Shown: piece by piece, positions 24,265 to 35,116 of the stretch
Position numbering within the stretch: the first letter of the stretch is position 1
How the letters are laid out: every line of letters starts with the position of its first letter
Assembly: GCA_020744425.1 (NCBI GenBank)
Contig: JAGMUV010000002.1
Location: 3,020,501 to 3,084,500 of the forward strand
Direction: 5' to 3'
From: Dactylonectria macrodidyma
Lineage: Eukaryota > Ascomycota > Sordariomycetes > Hypocreales > Nectriaceae
DNA length: 64,000 nucleotides
Notes under the pieces: generated by a model
Told to the model about the DNA's origin: nothing
Database searches by the model: none
Seen by the model: only the letters and a program-made list of their open reading frames with translations
Translations under genes and position numbers: made by a program

Positions 24265-24792
24265 TTACCTACCACGCAATGGGAGCTCATACGCGCGAAC
24301 CCCAAGCACATTGACAAGTTCGTCCCCGATCTGAATGCATTTCGGGAGTGCAAACCGCTTCGACCTGAGGGTGTCGCCACCCCCGCTGATGCACTTCGCC
24401 ATGGCTTCAAGCATGACGTCCCTGGGAAGACCATCACTATGGGCCACGTGACACGCTGCGACCATGACCATGTTGTGAAGCTGAAGTTCGCGGCCATCGA
24501 ATTCCTTTGCCCAGCTAGCGTACGTATGCAGAATGGTGACCCAGTCCATCTGATGGCGAGATTCGACGTGTGCCATGGTTAGGCGTTCGCGTATGCGACA
24601 GATCTCGTCGGCCGTCGACGGGAAGTTATTGTCCCAATCTTCATCGCCCTGTGGCAACCGCTTCATCCAGTTCCTGATCCATTTGCGATGTGTTTCCATC
24701 CCCCTCCTTCGAGTAGCCCGCTGCGGCGCTGGCTGGCCGGGCGACTCGACGATGAATTCCGCGGCGAATCTTGTCGGAAGTGGCGGGCTCAT
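24265..24792 (-). CDS. Hypothetical protein (175 residues)
   Basis: I do not recognise this protein. It is an uninterrupted minus-strand frame. The first ATG is at 24792; the frame stays open upstream to 24834 and beyond without another ATG. The product is rich in Trp, His and Met (WIRNWMKRLPQGDEDWDNNF; MDWVTILHTYASWAKEF), looks globular and mainly helical, and has no signal peptide or membrane segment. The composition is unlike the low-complexity shadow frames around it, which supports real coding. The 3' end, LPLRG followed by GTAGGT, could be a splice donor rather than the true stop, so a further exon is possible. Upstream minus-strand exons, for example from the ORF at 25060-25410, are also possible. 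Confidence 0.4.
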   Translation of the reverse strand: MSPPLPTRFAAEFIVESPGQPAPQRATRRRGMETHRKWIRNWMKRLPQGDEDWDNNFPSTADEICRIRERLTMAHVESRHQMDWVTILHTYASWAKEFDGRELQLHNMVMVAACHVAHSDGLPRDVMLEAMAKCISGGGDTLRSKRFALPKCIQIGDELVNVLGVRAYELPLRGR

Positions 24793-26158
24793 TGTGACAA
24801 GGCTAATTCCCAATGGCAAGTTGGGGGATGCCAAATCTACCGGCAGCCGTGGAAGCTTCGCTCAAGCAGATATGGCATCCAAAGTTGGGCCGAGAAGGTA
24901 GCCTGATACGAGACGGGGTCTGGAGGTCAAACGACAAGCACCCACTGATGTCGACACACCTGGTGCAAGCAGCCGGGGGGGCGCTTGGTAGAGCCCGCAG
25001 AGACGGTGTGAACAGGCGCGAAGAGATACCGGTACTGCATCGCGGGATCCCGAGTTCCATCACGGGACATGGGAACTCGCCATGGTTCCATGTCGCCGAA
25101 GGTGATAGTGGCGCTCGGTGAGAACTGGCTGGCTTCTTATAGGTCGGTTCCCGGACCCCCTCCAATGGCTCAATGCCACGTCCAAGGAATATCTGCCTCG
25201 AGTGAATAACGACTCGCGCAAGGCCGAGTTGATCCAACCGTCATTGATATTGAGCCTGCGGACTTGAAGAGTGATATGAAGCCATGCCTCATCAGAAGCG
25301 AAATGGGTCTTGGCGAGGGAGTTTGTTAAACTCTCTTGCTTGTTTGGGACGGCTTTTGTTGTGTGAAAACGAAGGCCGGCTTCCTTCAGCGGCGGAATGA
25401 GTTGGTACATAGCAGCTTCTGCCCGCTGCTGGGTAAGCGGCAAGCACCATGCATGATGCAACAGGCGTGTCTACCGCAGCAGTGTACTGTACTGTACGGT
25501 TAGGTGTAGCACCTGCAGTACTGTCCGAGCTCATCGGACTAACACTGGTGTGCTGCAAGGGTCTGGTGCAATGAGACTGTGACAGACGCGCTGCATGTCT
25601 CGGACTAGACGCCTGGAGGGGGAAACGACAGCAATTAGCAAGGCGTTTTTTAACATCAGATGCCGGTGAAGGAATGGATCATATGACTCACTATCAATTG
25701 AAAGAGATCTAGAGGAATGCAATGGTCACAATGGCTGCAATGCCATGTTGCCATTTGCGACGCATTGTTGGTGGCTTGCATCAAGCATGGATGATAGAGG
25801 TTGCTGTGACCGACGGGGCAACTCATCCTGTTTCCGAACTGATTCCCGGCTGGAGGGGCAAGTGTGGCTTAGCTGTCAGGACTGGGGCTGATATTGTGGC
25901 TGGTGTGGCTGGTGCGGTTGGTCGTTTCGCCGTGACGTCGTAACTGCGCATTCAAAGAACCCCTGAGAAAAAAAGGACCCGCCCTGTAATCAGCATTCCT
26001 TGAGGACAGCTGGATTGTCTAGGCTTCTGTCTCATGCACTTTGTCGCCTCCTGTCGCAACCGCGTATCCAGTCGTTCCTTTTGACATCGAATCCTCTCGC
26101 CTTTCTGTACGAGCGCGCTTTTCTCCAGCCGTCCCACATCCGATGGCCAGCGGCTACA
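24793..26158. other. Intergenic region with a possible additional minus-strand coding fragment
   Basis: The minus-strand frame 25410-25060 starts with an in-frame ATG and reads as a plausible 116-residue protein (LKEAGLRFHTTKAVPNKQES; FASDEAWLHITLQVRRLNIN). It might be an exon of the hypothetical gene at 24265-24792 or a separate remnant; I could not connect them by a convincing intron. A plus-strand 73-residue ATG frame at 25722-25943 is equally unproven. The rest should contain the promoter of the ERD1-like gene. Confidence 0.3.
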
Positions 26159-27434
26159 ATGGACGGCGATCCGGCAGTTGAGCCGGAGCTCGACTCCTTC
26201 AGTTTGGCCTTTCCACTACCGTACCGTGTCGGCTTCATCGCAACTCTGGGTTCGTGCCCTCATGCCTTTGCCTTCCTGATACGAATGATCTAGACTGACC
26301 AGTTTTGTAGCTGTCTGGGGATGGGGCCTTAATCTTCACTACCTCTACCTCGTCAAGGTCGATGTGCCGTCACTAATTCGATACCCCGGCCGATCGTCGA
26401 TACACCATCTTCCGCACCATGGCTCAACATACCGGCTAGCCACGGTCCTCTCGGTCCTCTTCTGTGCATCAATCACCCTGTTTTGGTTGGTCACATGGGG
26501 AGTTCCAGCTCGTGTTCTCGCCTACCAGTGGATGCCCTTGGTCTACCTACTTGCTCTTGTCGCATTGTTCATCGTCCCACTTCAACACCTTCCAAGCGGC
26601 GGAAGGAGGCGGTTCCTGACGACTCTGCGACGAGTGAGCATTGGCGGAATAGCAGAGGCGCAGGACGGCAAGTTTGGTGACATCCTGCTTGCGGATGTCC
26701 TCACATCATACGCCAAGGTCTTTGGCGACTTGTTCGTCACCATCTGCATGTTCTTGACCCGCGGTGGCTCGACTGACCGCCCTGATCGCAACTGTGGAGG
26801 AACTGTCATTGTGCCCCTGATTATGGCTGTCCCAAGCATGATCCGGTTTAGGCAATGCATGATTGAATACAATCGTGTTCGAGGGGGGCCATACAAGGAG
26901 TCCTCAGGCTGGGGCGGCCAACATCTGGCCAACGCACTCAAGTACTCGACAGCGTTCCCGGTCCTGATCACCAGTGCCTGGCTGCGGGCTGTTGACGATC
27001 CGGAAACCAAGGCTGCCCTAAACAAGGCATGGCTAGTTGCCGTGCTCGTCAATTCACTTTACTCCTTCTACTGGGACGTGACCAAGGATTGGGACATGAC
27101 GTTGTTCGCATCCAAACAGGAGCGCGAATCTATCCATCACCCTTACGGTCTCCGAGACCGATTAATCTTCAGGCCAGCTAACCTCTACTACGTGGTGATT
27201 GTCATGGACTTGATGCTCCGGTGCACATGGATGATCAAACTCAACCGCCACCTGGACAAGTTCAGTGATTTTGAGAGTGGCATCTTCCTCATTGAGTTCC
27301 TCGAGGTTTTCAGAAGATGGGTGTGGATTTTCTTCCGCGTCGAGACGGAATGGGTTAGGCAATCATCCACGGGTCTTGGGGTGGACGACATATTGTTGGG
27401 AAACTATCAAGGGAAGGACGACGACGACGAATAG
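26159..27434 (+). CDS. ERD1-like EXS-domain membrane protein
   Basis: This is a polytopic membrane protein of the EXS family. In yeast, Erd1 acts in the Golgi in retention and recycling of glycosyltransferases and in phosphate recycling. Exons are 26159-26249 and 26311-27434, separated by a 61-base intron (GTTCGT...TTGTAG); the product is 404 residues against 362 for yeast Erd1. The splice reconstructs AVWGWGLNLHYLYLVKVDVP, a hallmark of the ERD1 N-terminus. Several hydrophobic segments follow (for example VLSVLFCASITLFWLVTWG and WMPLVYLLALVALFIVPL). The central region with YSFYWDVTKDWDMTLF and the later RFFR/WVWIFFRVETEW block is characteristic of the EXS domain. The C-terminus is acidic (GKDDDDE). 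The start at 26159 is the ATG directly before this reconstructed N-terminus; family members also begin with a short acidic head. Confidence 0.9.
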
Positions 27435-28899
27435 CGGCGTCAACGGCATGACCAGGCTGGCGGGAGAGCACAAACGGCACCTCAACGGCAATCTGACAGG
27501 CGTCTGGGTTGTTTTATAGAGTGGGATACATAACGAGAGTGGCCATCATCCGGTTTGGTTGGAGTTTTGGACATAGAATCAGATGCCCCCTCGTGGCAGA
27601 ATCTTCAACTTTTTCCCCCTTCCCTTTGCTTTTTTACTCTTCTTTATTTCTCCCTTCACTTGATGCATTTCTCAAAGGCATGGAGCGTCATCGTTGGGCG
27701 TCGCCACTCTTGATGCGGTGACCACGCGGGCAGCTAATTGATATCTCATCCAGGAGTTCTGGAATCCCGCCAGTCTGGTAGCTCTGTCATTCACGGCCCA
27801 CGAGGTGGCCGAGTTCGGCAAATGCCACAGCAGAATGGGCGCGATGGCTTGAGAATCGGACGATCCGGAAGTTTCCCGACCAACTATTGCCAGCATTTAC
27901 ACTTTGAATGGGGACCGAAGACTTTCGGGACTCACTAAGGTTCCCACGCGCCAGAAAGGTCGAGAAGGCCTTGTCCTAAACGGGTTGTTGGCGGCTCCGA
28001 CAAGGCGGGTTCGCGGGTTTGATGCGGAATCCGTGGTTGACCTGGGAGCTTTTCGTCAGTGGCCGTAGACTTTGACGGCCACGATGATTTCTCGAAAGCG
28101 ACCACCTGTGCGACGGTGAGCTGCAGGCCAGGAAACACCCGCAATGGCTTCAACGTTGAAGCGGAGGAAAGACGGGCATGAAGATCCCATTCCAGCAATG
28201 TGTTCGGCTTCAAAGCCTTCTAGCTTCCTACTGTCTCCTAACACATATTATGTTCTATCTAACACTTGTGTCTACTAACCCTTCAGTCATCCACCTTCAC
28301 GCCTCCACAATTCAGCTTTCACGAATGCCACGACCCCAGACGCCTCATCGCTTTCATCGAGAGACGTCCGGAAATGTCATTTTCTCTCCCATGGTGTCCG
28401 CGTTTGCGGGGTTCGTGTCCGCGTACCCGCCCCATAGGCCTGGACAATACCAAGTCGACTGGAATGCTGCCCATTGTGCTGGATCGCGCAACCTTGCCCA
28501 CCTCAAAGAGCTCGAAGAGTCCAGGCCCAAGCCTCCGCCACGACCAGACCCAGGTGACCACGGCGTCGAAAAATCGAAGCTTGCTAGAAGCAGAGCCACA
28601 AAGTCAGTAAACTCGGAGCCAAAGTTACGGCGAAGCTGCAAATTCATAAGACCTGTCGTTCTCTCTGTTGACTGCTGGGGGGAGGGTTTTTTTTTTAAAT
28701 AAAAATAAAAATAAAAAATAAAAAAAAACCTTGAAAAACTGTGAGCAAGCTCAAAAGGGATTTTGTCTTACACCAATCGCAACGCCTAATCGCATCACAA
28801 CCACAACACTCAGATCCCAAATCATCATCACCTCGCCCTTCAAGGTCACCAAAGCTCATTGCGAGGATAAAGAATACAGCACCATCCGCATCTTCCACT
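27435..28899. other. Intergenic region upstream of the disordered-protein gene
   Basis: No supported gene. It should hold the 3' UTR of the ERD1-like gene and the promoter and leader of the gene at 28900. An A/T-only low-complexity tract lies at about 28687-28728. Small frames such as 28178-28702 lack any domain signature. Confidence 0.5.
28687..28728 (+). repeat. Poly(dT)/poly(dA)-type low-complexity tract
   Basis: A run of T is followed by AAATAAAAATAAAAATAAAA-like repeats, ending about 170 bases before the ATG at 28900. Such rigid dA:dT tracts commonly keep promoters free of nucleosomes; that role here is inference. Confidence 0.7.
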
Positions 28900-30165
28900 A
28901 TGGGAAGCTACGCCCCTTCGCTCGATGGTATGGAGCTCGGCCCCCCGGAGAATGCGAGTCTCTACCGCAACAGGACCTTGCCCCTTCCTCCAGGCCCACC
29001 TGCCATCCCTTCCAGGAGCTCGGCCAGATCAACCAAGAGTCTTAACATTTTCCCTTCCGTCGCTGGTCCAGGAAATAGCGTCGAAGACCTGCCTCCTACT
29101 GCTCTGCCTTTGTTTCTCCCAGGTCGCTCGACCACGAGCTTGCCTGACAGCCCTTGCTCTGACCATCGCTCGTCCCTCAAGGTCCAACAGCATATAGGCC
29201 CGAACGTAGCGTACTGTTTCGACTGGAGCCCGACGCGAGGGTTCTCTCCTGTGGCATCTCCCGTTCTAATTCGGGATGACTCGTCCAGCACCTACAGCCA
29301 TTCGGTGAGCGAGCTCGTGCTCGAGGACGACTTCGCCGACATGTCAAAGTGTACTACATGTAGCATGCCACCGCTGATCGAGGACGACATCGACGGCACG
29401 ACCAGCAACCGCAGCTCTACTTGCCCCAAGTCGCCTCTGCCGCTCATGCACAGTGCGTCATCCACCCATAGGGCATCCAGCATCTACAGCAACCCCCCGA
29501 GCATCCTGGAGCCGGTTGCGGACATCGAGGATATGGACGACGACCAGTTTGATACCGACAGCGACTCTTGGCTGATGAGCCAGTCTCACAGCCACTTCAG
29601 CGACACGGAGACGGCGGATGAGTACCACCGTATCACCAGCAACCTGGCTGTCCTCGACAAGCAGCGCGGCCGCAACCAGCGCCCTGAGCTTGCCCGGAGC
29701 CGGTCCTTGACCAGCCGCCTCAGCGGCACGGCCAAGTCTCTTTTCCACCGACGACGAGAGCCTCCGAGGTCGGTGTGCTCCGCGCACGGGTCTTTCGCCG
29801 GCGGCGACCGTCCTGACAGGTCGAGCCTCGGCCCCGGCCACCTCCATCCTCAGGATGCCATGTCGACGCCCCCTCGCAGCGTCTTCGAGACGTCCGACGA
29901 CGAATCCGAGGTTGAGGAAGGTCCTGTGAGAGAAGTCCTCCACAACTTGTTTTCCCGCCGAGGCGACGAGGCCACATCGCCGATCCCGCGCAGCGTGCCT
30001 CAGCACCATGCCGAGCTGCTGATGGACGCGTCCCCCAAAATCAGGTCGATATCCAAGGACGCGCAGAACAACACCAAGACGATGCAGATTAACAAGCCCG
30101 AGCGGCGCCAGCACCAGCTAAGGACCCAGATCAAGATCATCCCGGAGGAGCACATCTCGCGATGA
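28900..30165 (+). CDS. Hypothetical disordered Ser/Pro-rich protein
   Basis: This is a 421-residue single-exon gene of unknown function. The frame extends upstream of 28900 but has no ATG there, so ATG 28900 (MGSYAPSLDGMELGPPENAS) is the likely start. The protein is dominated by Ser, Pro, Arg and acidic residues, with a Pro-rich patch near residues 27-36, an acidic centre (IEDMDDDQFDTDSDSWLMSQ), a basic Ser-Arg block (ARSRSLTSRLSGTAKSLFHR) and a basic, Gln-rich C-terminus (RRQHQLRTQIKIIPEEHISR). It has no membrane helix or catalytic motif. Composition suggests a cytoplasmic or nuclear scaffold with many phosphorylation sites, but that is inference. Third codon positions are strongly C/G, as in neighbouring true genes, which supports coding. 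Confidence 0.7.
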   Translation: MGSYAPSLDGMELGPPENASLYRNRTLPLPPGPPAIPSRSSARSTKSLNIFPSVAGPGNSVEDLPPTALPLFLPGRSTTSLPDSPCSDHRSSLKVQQHIGPNVAYCFDWSPTRGFSPVASPVLIRDDSSSTYSHSVSELVLEDDFADMSKCTTCSMPPLIEDDIDGTTSNRSSTCPKSPLPLMHSASSTHRASSIYSNPPSILEPVADIEDMDDDQFDTDSDSWLMSQSHSHFSDTETADEYHRITSNLAVLDKQRGRNQRPELARSRSLTSRLSGTAKSLFHRRREPPRSVCSAHGSFAGGDRPDRSSLGPGHLHPQDAMSTPPRSVFETSDDESEVEEGPVREVLHNLFSRRGDEATSPIPRSVPQHHAELLMDASPKIRSISKDAQNNTKTMQINKPERRQHQLRTQIKIIPEEHISR

Positions 30166-30834
30166 TGGAACAAAAAGCAGCCAGCGTCAAGCAGTGGTAA
30201 TAACTTTTTTTTTCCCTTGTTCGAGAGTATAGACGGTTGGTGCATTGCCAGGACGGCGCGCTTGGTTTCAGAGATTCCCCTATACTGTCGCTTATTCGCA
30301 GCAAGCCACTTCTATCTTTTATGTACATGCAATTAATCCTGTGGTGTTTCGCGGTCTGATTGGCGATTAGACTAATGTGTATGACGGATCGACGGCTATC
30401 TACATGTCGAAGTGTCAATAATAATGCAGATCCAAATTTTGTACATGATTTCCCAACTACGTATGTGATGGAGCACGCAGTCTAGATCACTAATCCATCC
30501 TCTCGCATACTTGGCATTTCACACACATCTCATCTTGGTGCCGTTCTTGCTCTAGCTCTCATTCTACAGCGAGATGTGAAAAAGGCAACATACGCAGCCA
30601 CCGTCAACCCGAGGCGTCGAAATCAGTCCCAATCCGGCTGGACTTTCCCCCTACCGAAATGCTCCGCACCTGCCTCTGCCTGAACCCCGCCCCCGCGGTT
30701 CGTTCCAGAGCCGGAGACGGAGCCGGTATCACCGACGCGATCGATCGCCGCAGGGCTAGGCGGCAGAACCTCGCTCCGGCATCATTCTAGAATGTTGATG
30801 ACTCTAGAATACAGATGAGCGGCTCTTAGGCATC
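30166..30834. other. Intergenic region (3' UTR and promoter)
   Basis: This lies between two tandem genes. It should contain the 3' end of the disordered-protein gene and the promoter of the Nudix gene. A palindrome-like pair of TCTAGAAT motifs occurs near 30786-30811. Nothing else is recognisable. Confidence 0.5.
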
Positions 30835-32224
30835 ATGACCGCCGACATATCAGCAACAGCAGCAAAAGCCTTGTCATCGTCATCGCCATCCGTAGAGGAA
30901 TCTCGAATCGTCGCCAACGCATCGGAAGTTGAACCGCTCTCAGGACTGCAGCCAGGGGCGGAAATCTCCATCAGCGAAGCCGACGTTGCCTCCATCCAGA
31001 ACGGCATCCGCGAGGCCGCGACCGGAGAGCGCGTCAACCACGGAGAGGCGTCACTTTACTACGATGCCTTGACCATGTCGCCCTTGAGCCCATTCTCGGC
31101 GGTACGTTCTCTTCCTCAACGCTACTGACCTTGTGGAACTCTATCCCATCACCACTTGCATCTTCATGACTCGGGGCTCCTTTGTCCCACTTCTGACCGC
31201 CTCTCCTCTCCATCCTTCACATGCCAGGCTGGTACAGCACGCACGCAGACAGCTTACTCGCATTCGCAGGCGGCCATTGCCCGGTTTCGTACCTACAAGC
31301 CCCCAGCATTCCCGCTATGGGACCGTCTGCCTGTGCGCAAGCGAGCGGCGGTGCTGATTCTATTGTACGCGGACCGTCGGGGCGACCTGCGTGTGGTCAT
31401 TACGATGCGGGCCGCGAGCTTGAGGAGCTTCTCAGGTCACGCGGCGTTTCCCGGCGGAAAGGCGGACAGCAAAGAGGAAACGGCTTGTAAGTGCTCCAAT
31501 CTCCATTTTGACTCTACTCTACTCTTCTCCTCGCTCCAGCCACTGATAATAAGCAGTTCAGATAGCTCGCCGCGAGGCTTGGGAGGAGATCGGCCTTCCT
31601 GTGGATGATCGGAAGCTCCCGAAGCCATTCCGCATCGAGCACCTCTGCTGCTTGCCTCCATCTCTCGCTAGGACACACCTTGTTGTGCAGCCATGTGTCG
31701 CTTTTCTTCACGCGGAACAGAGTTCGCCCGGGTCTCCTGCACCTATTGTTGAGGATGTCATGATCCCCAAGCTGGACGCCCGCGAAGTCGCCGCCGTCTT
31801 CAGCGCCCCCTTCTACAACTTCCTCAAGCTAAAGGACCTGCCTCCCGCACCGGGCGAGACGCTCCCCGAGGGCCACTGGTACGACGGTAATTGGATATCG
31901 TGGAAGGACTTCCCGTGGCGCGTGCACAATTTCTACGTGCCCGTTAACAACCAGACTGTCTCGAAGCCGCGTCATAACTGCGACCAGAGCAACTTGGCGG
32001 AGAAGCTCGAGGAGGAAAAGGACCGCGAGGGGCGGTTCAAAGTATGGGGCATGACGGCGCGCGTGCTGGTGGATGCTGCTCGGGTTGGGTATGCCGAGGA
32101 GCCTGAGATGGAGCACAACGACGATTTCGGGGATGCTAGCATCATCATGGAGGCGGATAGAGAGGGCAACCTGACGGATGTGGCCCAGGAGAAGAAGGAG
32201 AACGGCGACGCATCAAAGATGTAG
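30835..32224 (+). CDS. Nudix hydrolase, CoA diphosphatase type (PCD1/NUDT7-like)
   Basis: This enzyme probably cleaves coenzyme A or acyl-CoA to 3',5'-ADP and (acyl-)phosphopantetheine. Exons are 30835-31101, about 31228-31486 (an acceptor at 31270 is an in-frame alternative) and 31557-32224; both introns have good GT donors. The product is about 397 residues. The CoA-specific block ITMRAASLRSFSGHAAFPGG precedes a Nudix box GGKADSKEE...ARREAWEEIG whose second half is formed across intron 2. The REAWEE glutamates bind the catalytic metal. The N-terminal ~90 residues are an acidic, Ser-rich leader. The C-terminus is DASKM, whose last three residues resemble a peroxisomal PTS1 signal, consistent with the peroxisomal location of yeast Pcd1. 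The gene is convergent with the copper transporter gene. Confidence 0.88.
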
Positions 32225-32454
32225 AAGATCTAGACTATTGAGCTTGAGCCCTCTTTTGGATATGTGTGCCCAGACGGGTGTTGAGAAGTATTTGAGCTTA
32301 TAGAGAATATGAACATGTTATTTCTATACTTGATAGGCGTTGTCTAAACCTCAAGTCGCCAAGGCTGGTAGATGTCTAATACGTATGGGGACATCGCAGA
32401 GGCTCGCATTATCCAAGTGGCCTACATGCGCTCGCCTAGAGCAGCTTACTTAAA

Positions 32455-33306
32455 TCAGTGGCAGGCATTGTCCTTGGTGGCCGACGTCTTTTGTCCAAAG
32501 GCGACGTAACCAATGAATGCGCCCAGTGACACAGCAACCATGACCCATCCGTTGTATGTCATGAAAATGAGCCTGGAGCAGAGTAGTTTAGCAACGAGTG
32601 CTTACGTCCAACAAAGAGGAGCGACTCACATCAGCATAAAGGCGTAGAAGTTCTGTAGAGCATAGAGAACGGCCTTGATGATATGGGCGCGTTGATCCGC
32701 TTGACCCTGGTTCTGCCCTGGAAGCATAGGAGTCGTCTCAGTAACGGTACCAACACCTCAAGGGAAGACTTAGCATTCGCTCGTCCAAATAGATCGAGGG
32801 AGGAGAAAGGAACCAAAATACGAATTGCCGCCTTCTTCGTCTTGACTTCTTATTCTCTTTTTCGGTGGTCCAACTCTTTCAGGAAATAGAAGTGATGTAC
32901 AATCTTCGCGAAATGGAATGCATAAAGGAGACGGGTTCTGTCTTACTCGGAAGCGCCTGGATGCTCTTGGCGAGGCTGTCTTCGTATCGACGAGAGAGGG
33001 AGCGAAGGCCCTCGTAGCCAACGGCAAGGAGGATGACTGCGAGGAGGGAGAAGACGAGGGACGTGGTGGATCGGACGTGCCACTGGCGAAAGACGATGCA
33101 GAGGTTGGTCGTATCCCAGGTGAAGAGCATCTGTGGGAGAGAGCGGAGGTGAGCTGGTGATGGCTTCACAAGAGAGTGCTGGAGAGCAAAGGGACGGTAG
33201 GCTGTCTGCTACTCACGTTCATGCTGCACATGTCGTGCATGCCGCCGCCACCGTGATCCATTCCGCTATGGTCCATGCTGCTGTGATCCATGTGTGTATG
33301 GTCCAT
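32455..33306 (-). CDS. Ctr-family high-affinity copper transporter
   Basis: This is a small membrane copper(I) importer that would act as a trimer at the plasma membrane or vacuole. There are four exons: 33306-33217, 33130-32947, 32717-32630 and 32572-32455, with introns of 86, 229 and 57 bases; the lengths sum to an exact 159-residue frame. The N-terminus is Met/His-rich (MDHTHMDHSSMDHSGMDH), a copper-binding ectodomain. TM1 lies at about residues 49-66. TM2 contains the essential MxxxM motif (Met121-LIF-Met125, formed across intron 3). TM3 has GxxxG (Gly138/Gly142) for helix packing. The protein ends in Cys-His, like the C-terminal copper relay of Ctr1. The start is fixed by the Met-rich segment. 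It shares a 905-base divergent intergenic region with the HAAO gene. Confidence 0.92.
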
Positions 33307-34211
33307 TGTGTCGCGATGCAAAGGTCGAGGAGCTATGCCGAGAAGCTACGTCAGGGGAGATGGTGGAGCGAGATCGGTCGGAGCTTCGAAGAAGAGCTAC
33401 GAGGCACGGAAGAGTCGATGGGCGAAAGGAAGAGCTGAATGCTTGATGCCGAAGATGGATGAAAGATAGAGATAAACCTGAAGATAGGTAACCAGAGGTG
33501 GGATGATGGCGTTGACGTTGCTCAAGAAACGCGCTCAAACGTGCTCAGAGAGGAATGGTTGGTCTAAGAGGAGGTTCGAGTCGGAGATGGTTCTATGTTT
33601 GAGACTCGACAAGGCACCACGCATGATGCCGACACAGGATCTGCTGGGGTCTGGACACACACGTTTGAGAGGTACCGTCGCGGGGGAAGGTACCCCTCAC
33701 TAGCCGCTGTCCCCGGGGCCTCAAACCTCCGACTTCAGTGGCCTGGGCCCTCCGGGGTCCCCTGTCCCTTGGGCTATTCTTCACTGAAGCAGCCCCTGTA
33801 GCCATTGCCAACAACCGCTGAGAGATTCGCTCAGTGGCTACAGTGAGGAATCCAATAGATACATCAAGTTTAGCAGCCATCCATTAATAATTACCGTACC
33901 TACAGTGAGGAATAGACTTGTTTTGTAGTTACCAGTATCTCCATAACAGGACCTAGAAATTTCGTAGTCATCAACCTATAGCGATAACAGCTTTTCGTTG
34001 GAACTCAGCAGTCTATGGCTTCATTCTGCATATGTCAACCTACGCCATCAACAACTGGCTTTTGACTTTGACGCCCACAGAATCCCTCTTCCATCAGGCT
34101 CAAATCTACCTCGTCTCTCCTCGGTCCTCTTCGTTATAGCCCAACTAGAGGCTTTGTTCCGGGCTATCCACGATTGCAAATAAGTCGTAACATTCGCCGG
34201 CGCAGGAGACG
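33307..34211. promoter_or_regulatory. Divergent intergenic region between the Ctr and HAAO genes
   Basis: This region must hold both promoters. It contains a repeated 14-mer CTACAGTGAGGAAT at 33838-33851 and 33900-33913 and GGTACC-containing sequence near 33670-33700. No established copper-response element is obvious to me. No open frame here looks like a gene. Confidence 0.5.
33838..33913 (+). repeat. Direct repeat of a 14-mer, 62 bases apart
   Basis: CTACAGTGAGGAAT occurs at 33838-33851 and again at 33900-33913. Both copies are in the same orientation within the Ctr/HAAO intergenic region. They could be a transcription factor site pair or a small duplication. Confidence 0.85.
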
Positions 34212-34895
34212 ATGCTTGCGCCACCCGTCAACTTGCCCAAGTGGTGAGTCAACACCATGACCCAATTCTCTCGCAGTGAACTGTACAAGACAAGCAAAAC
34301 TCATGCTAACTTACTCATCTATAACAGGCTCGAGGAGAATTCCCACCTCCTCCAGCCGCCCATCAACAACTACTGCGTCTACAATGAAGACTTTACGGTC
34401 ATGGTGCAAAACCCTCACTGTCTCTGGGCCTGAAAAGAACTCACGCAAAGTTGCATCTAGATTGTTGGCGGCCCCAACGCCAGGACCGACTACCACATCA
34501 ACCAGACGCCCGAGTGGTTCTACCAATACAAGGGCGCCATGATGCTCAAGGTCGTGGACGAGGGCCAGTTCCGCGACGTCATCATCCGCGAGGGCGACAT
34601 GTTCCTGCTGCCCGGCAACACGCCGCACAACCCGGTCCGCTTCGCCGGCACCGTCGGCGTCGTCCTCGAGCAGCGCCGGCCCTCGGGCTCGCTCGACCGC
34701 ATGAGGTGGTACTGTGCCGAGTGCAAGGAGGTCGTTCACGAGGCTGCTTTTCACTGCACCGACCTTGGCACCCAGATTAAAGCCGCAGTCGAGGACTTCA
34801 AGACTAACAACGACAAGAGGACCTGCGGCAAGTGCGGCGTTGTGGCCGACTGGGCGCCGAAGCCTGGCTCGATCAAGGATCCCAATCTGGAGTGA
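34212..34895 (+). CDS. BNA1: 3-hydroxyanthranilate 3,4-dioxygenase
   Basis: This is a cytosolic iron(II) enzyme of the kynurenine route to NAD: it opens 3-hydroxyanthranilate to 2-amino-3-carboxymuconate semialdehyde. Exons are 34212-34243, 34328-34403 and 34461-34895, giving 180 residues (yeast Bna1 is 177). Intron 1 has GTGAGT and a GCTAAC branch site. The cupin iron ligands are visible as His48 and Glu54 in [14 protein letters not shown] and His92 in [11 protein letters not shown]; Arg96 is expected to help bind the substrate. The C-terminus carries two cysteine pairs (WYCAEC and CGKCG), the rubredoxin-like second metal site found in fungal and bacterial members. It is divergent from the copper transporter gene and convergent with the FAHD1-like gene. 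Confidence 0.95.
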
Positions 34896-35116
34896 GTTTT
34901 AGGCATTGAATGGGGTGGATGAAGTAGATGAATTTGGATAGAGCGCGTAAAGTCTTCATTTCTGTAGCAGTAGTTCGTTGTATGTTCAGAGATATATCAT
35001 ATCTCTTGTCGAAATCTATACAAATTCGGTGGCTAATGTACCTCCTACTTTCCCTGTTTTCCCTGTCTTAAATCGTGACATGACTTGTTCATGTTAAAAC
35101 CTTGCTTCTAATCCTC

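Noticed and set aside
33570..33590. tRNA B-box-like GGTTCGAGTCGG
   Set aside because: There is no A-box, no cloverleaf and no terminator-like T run at the right spacing.
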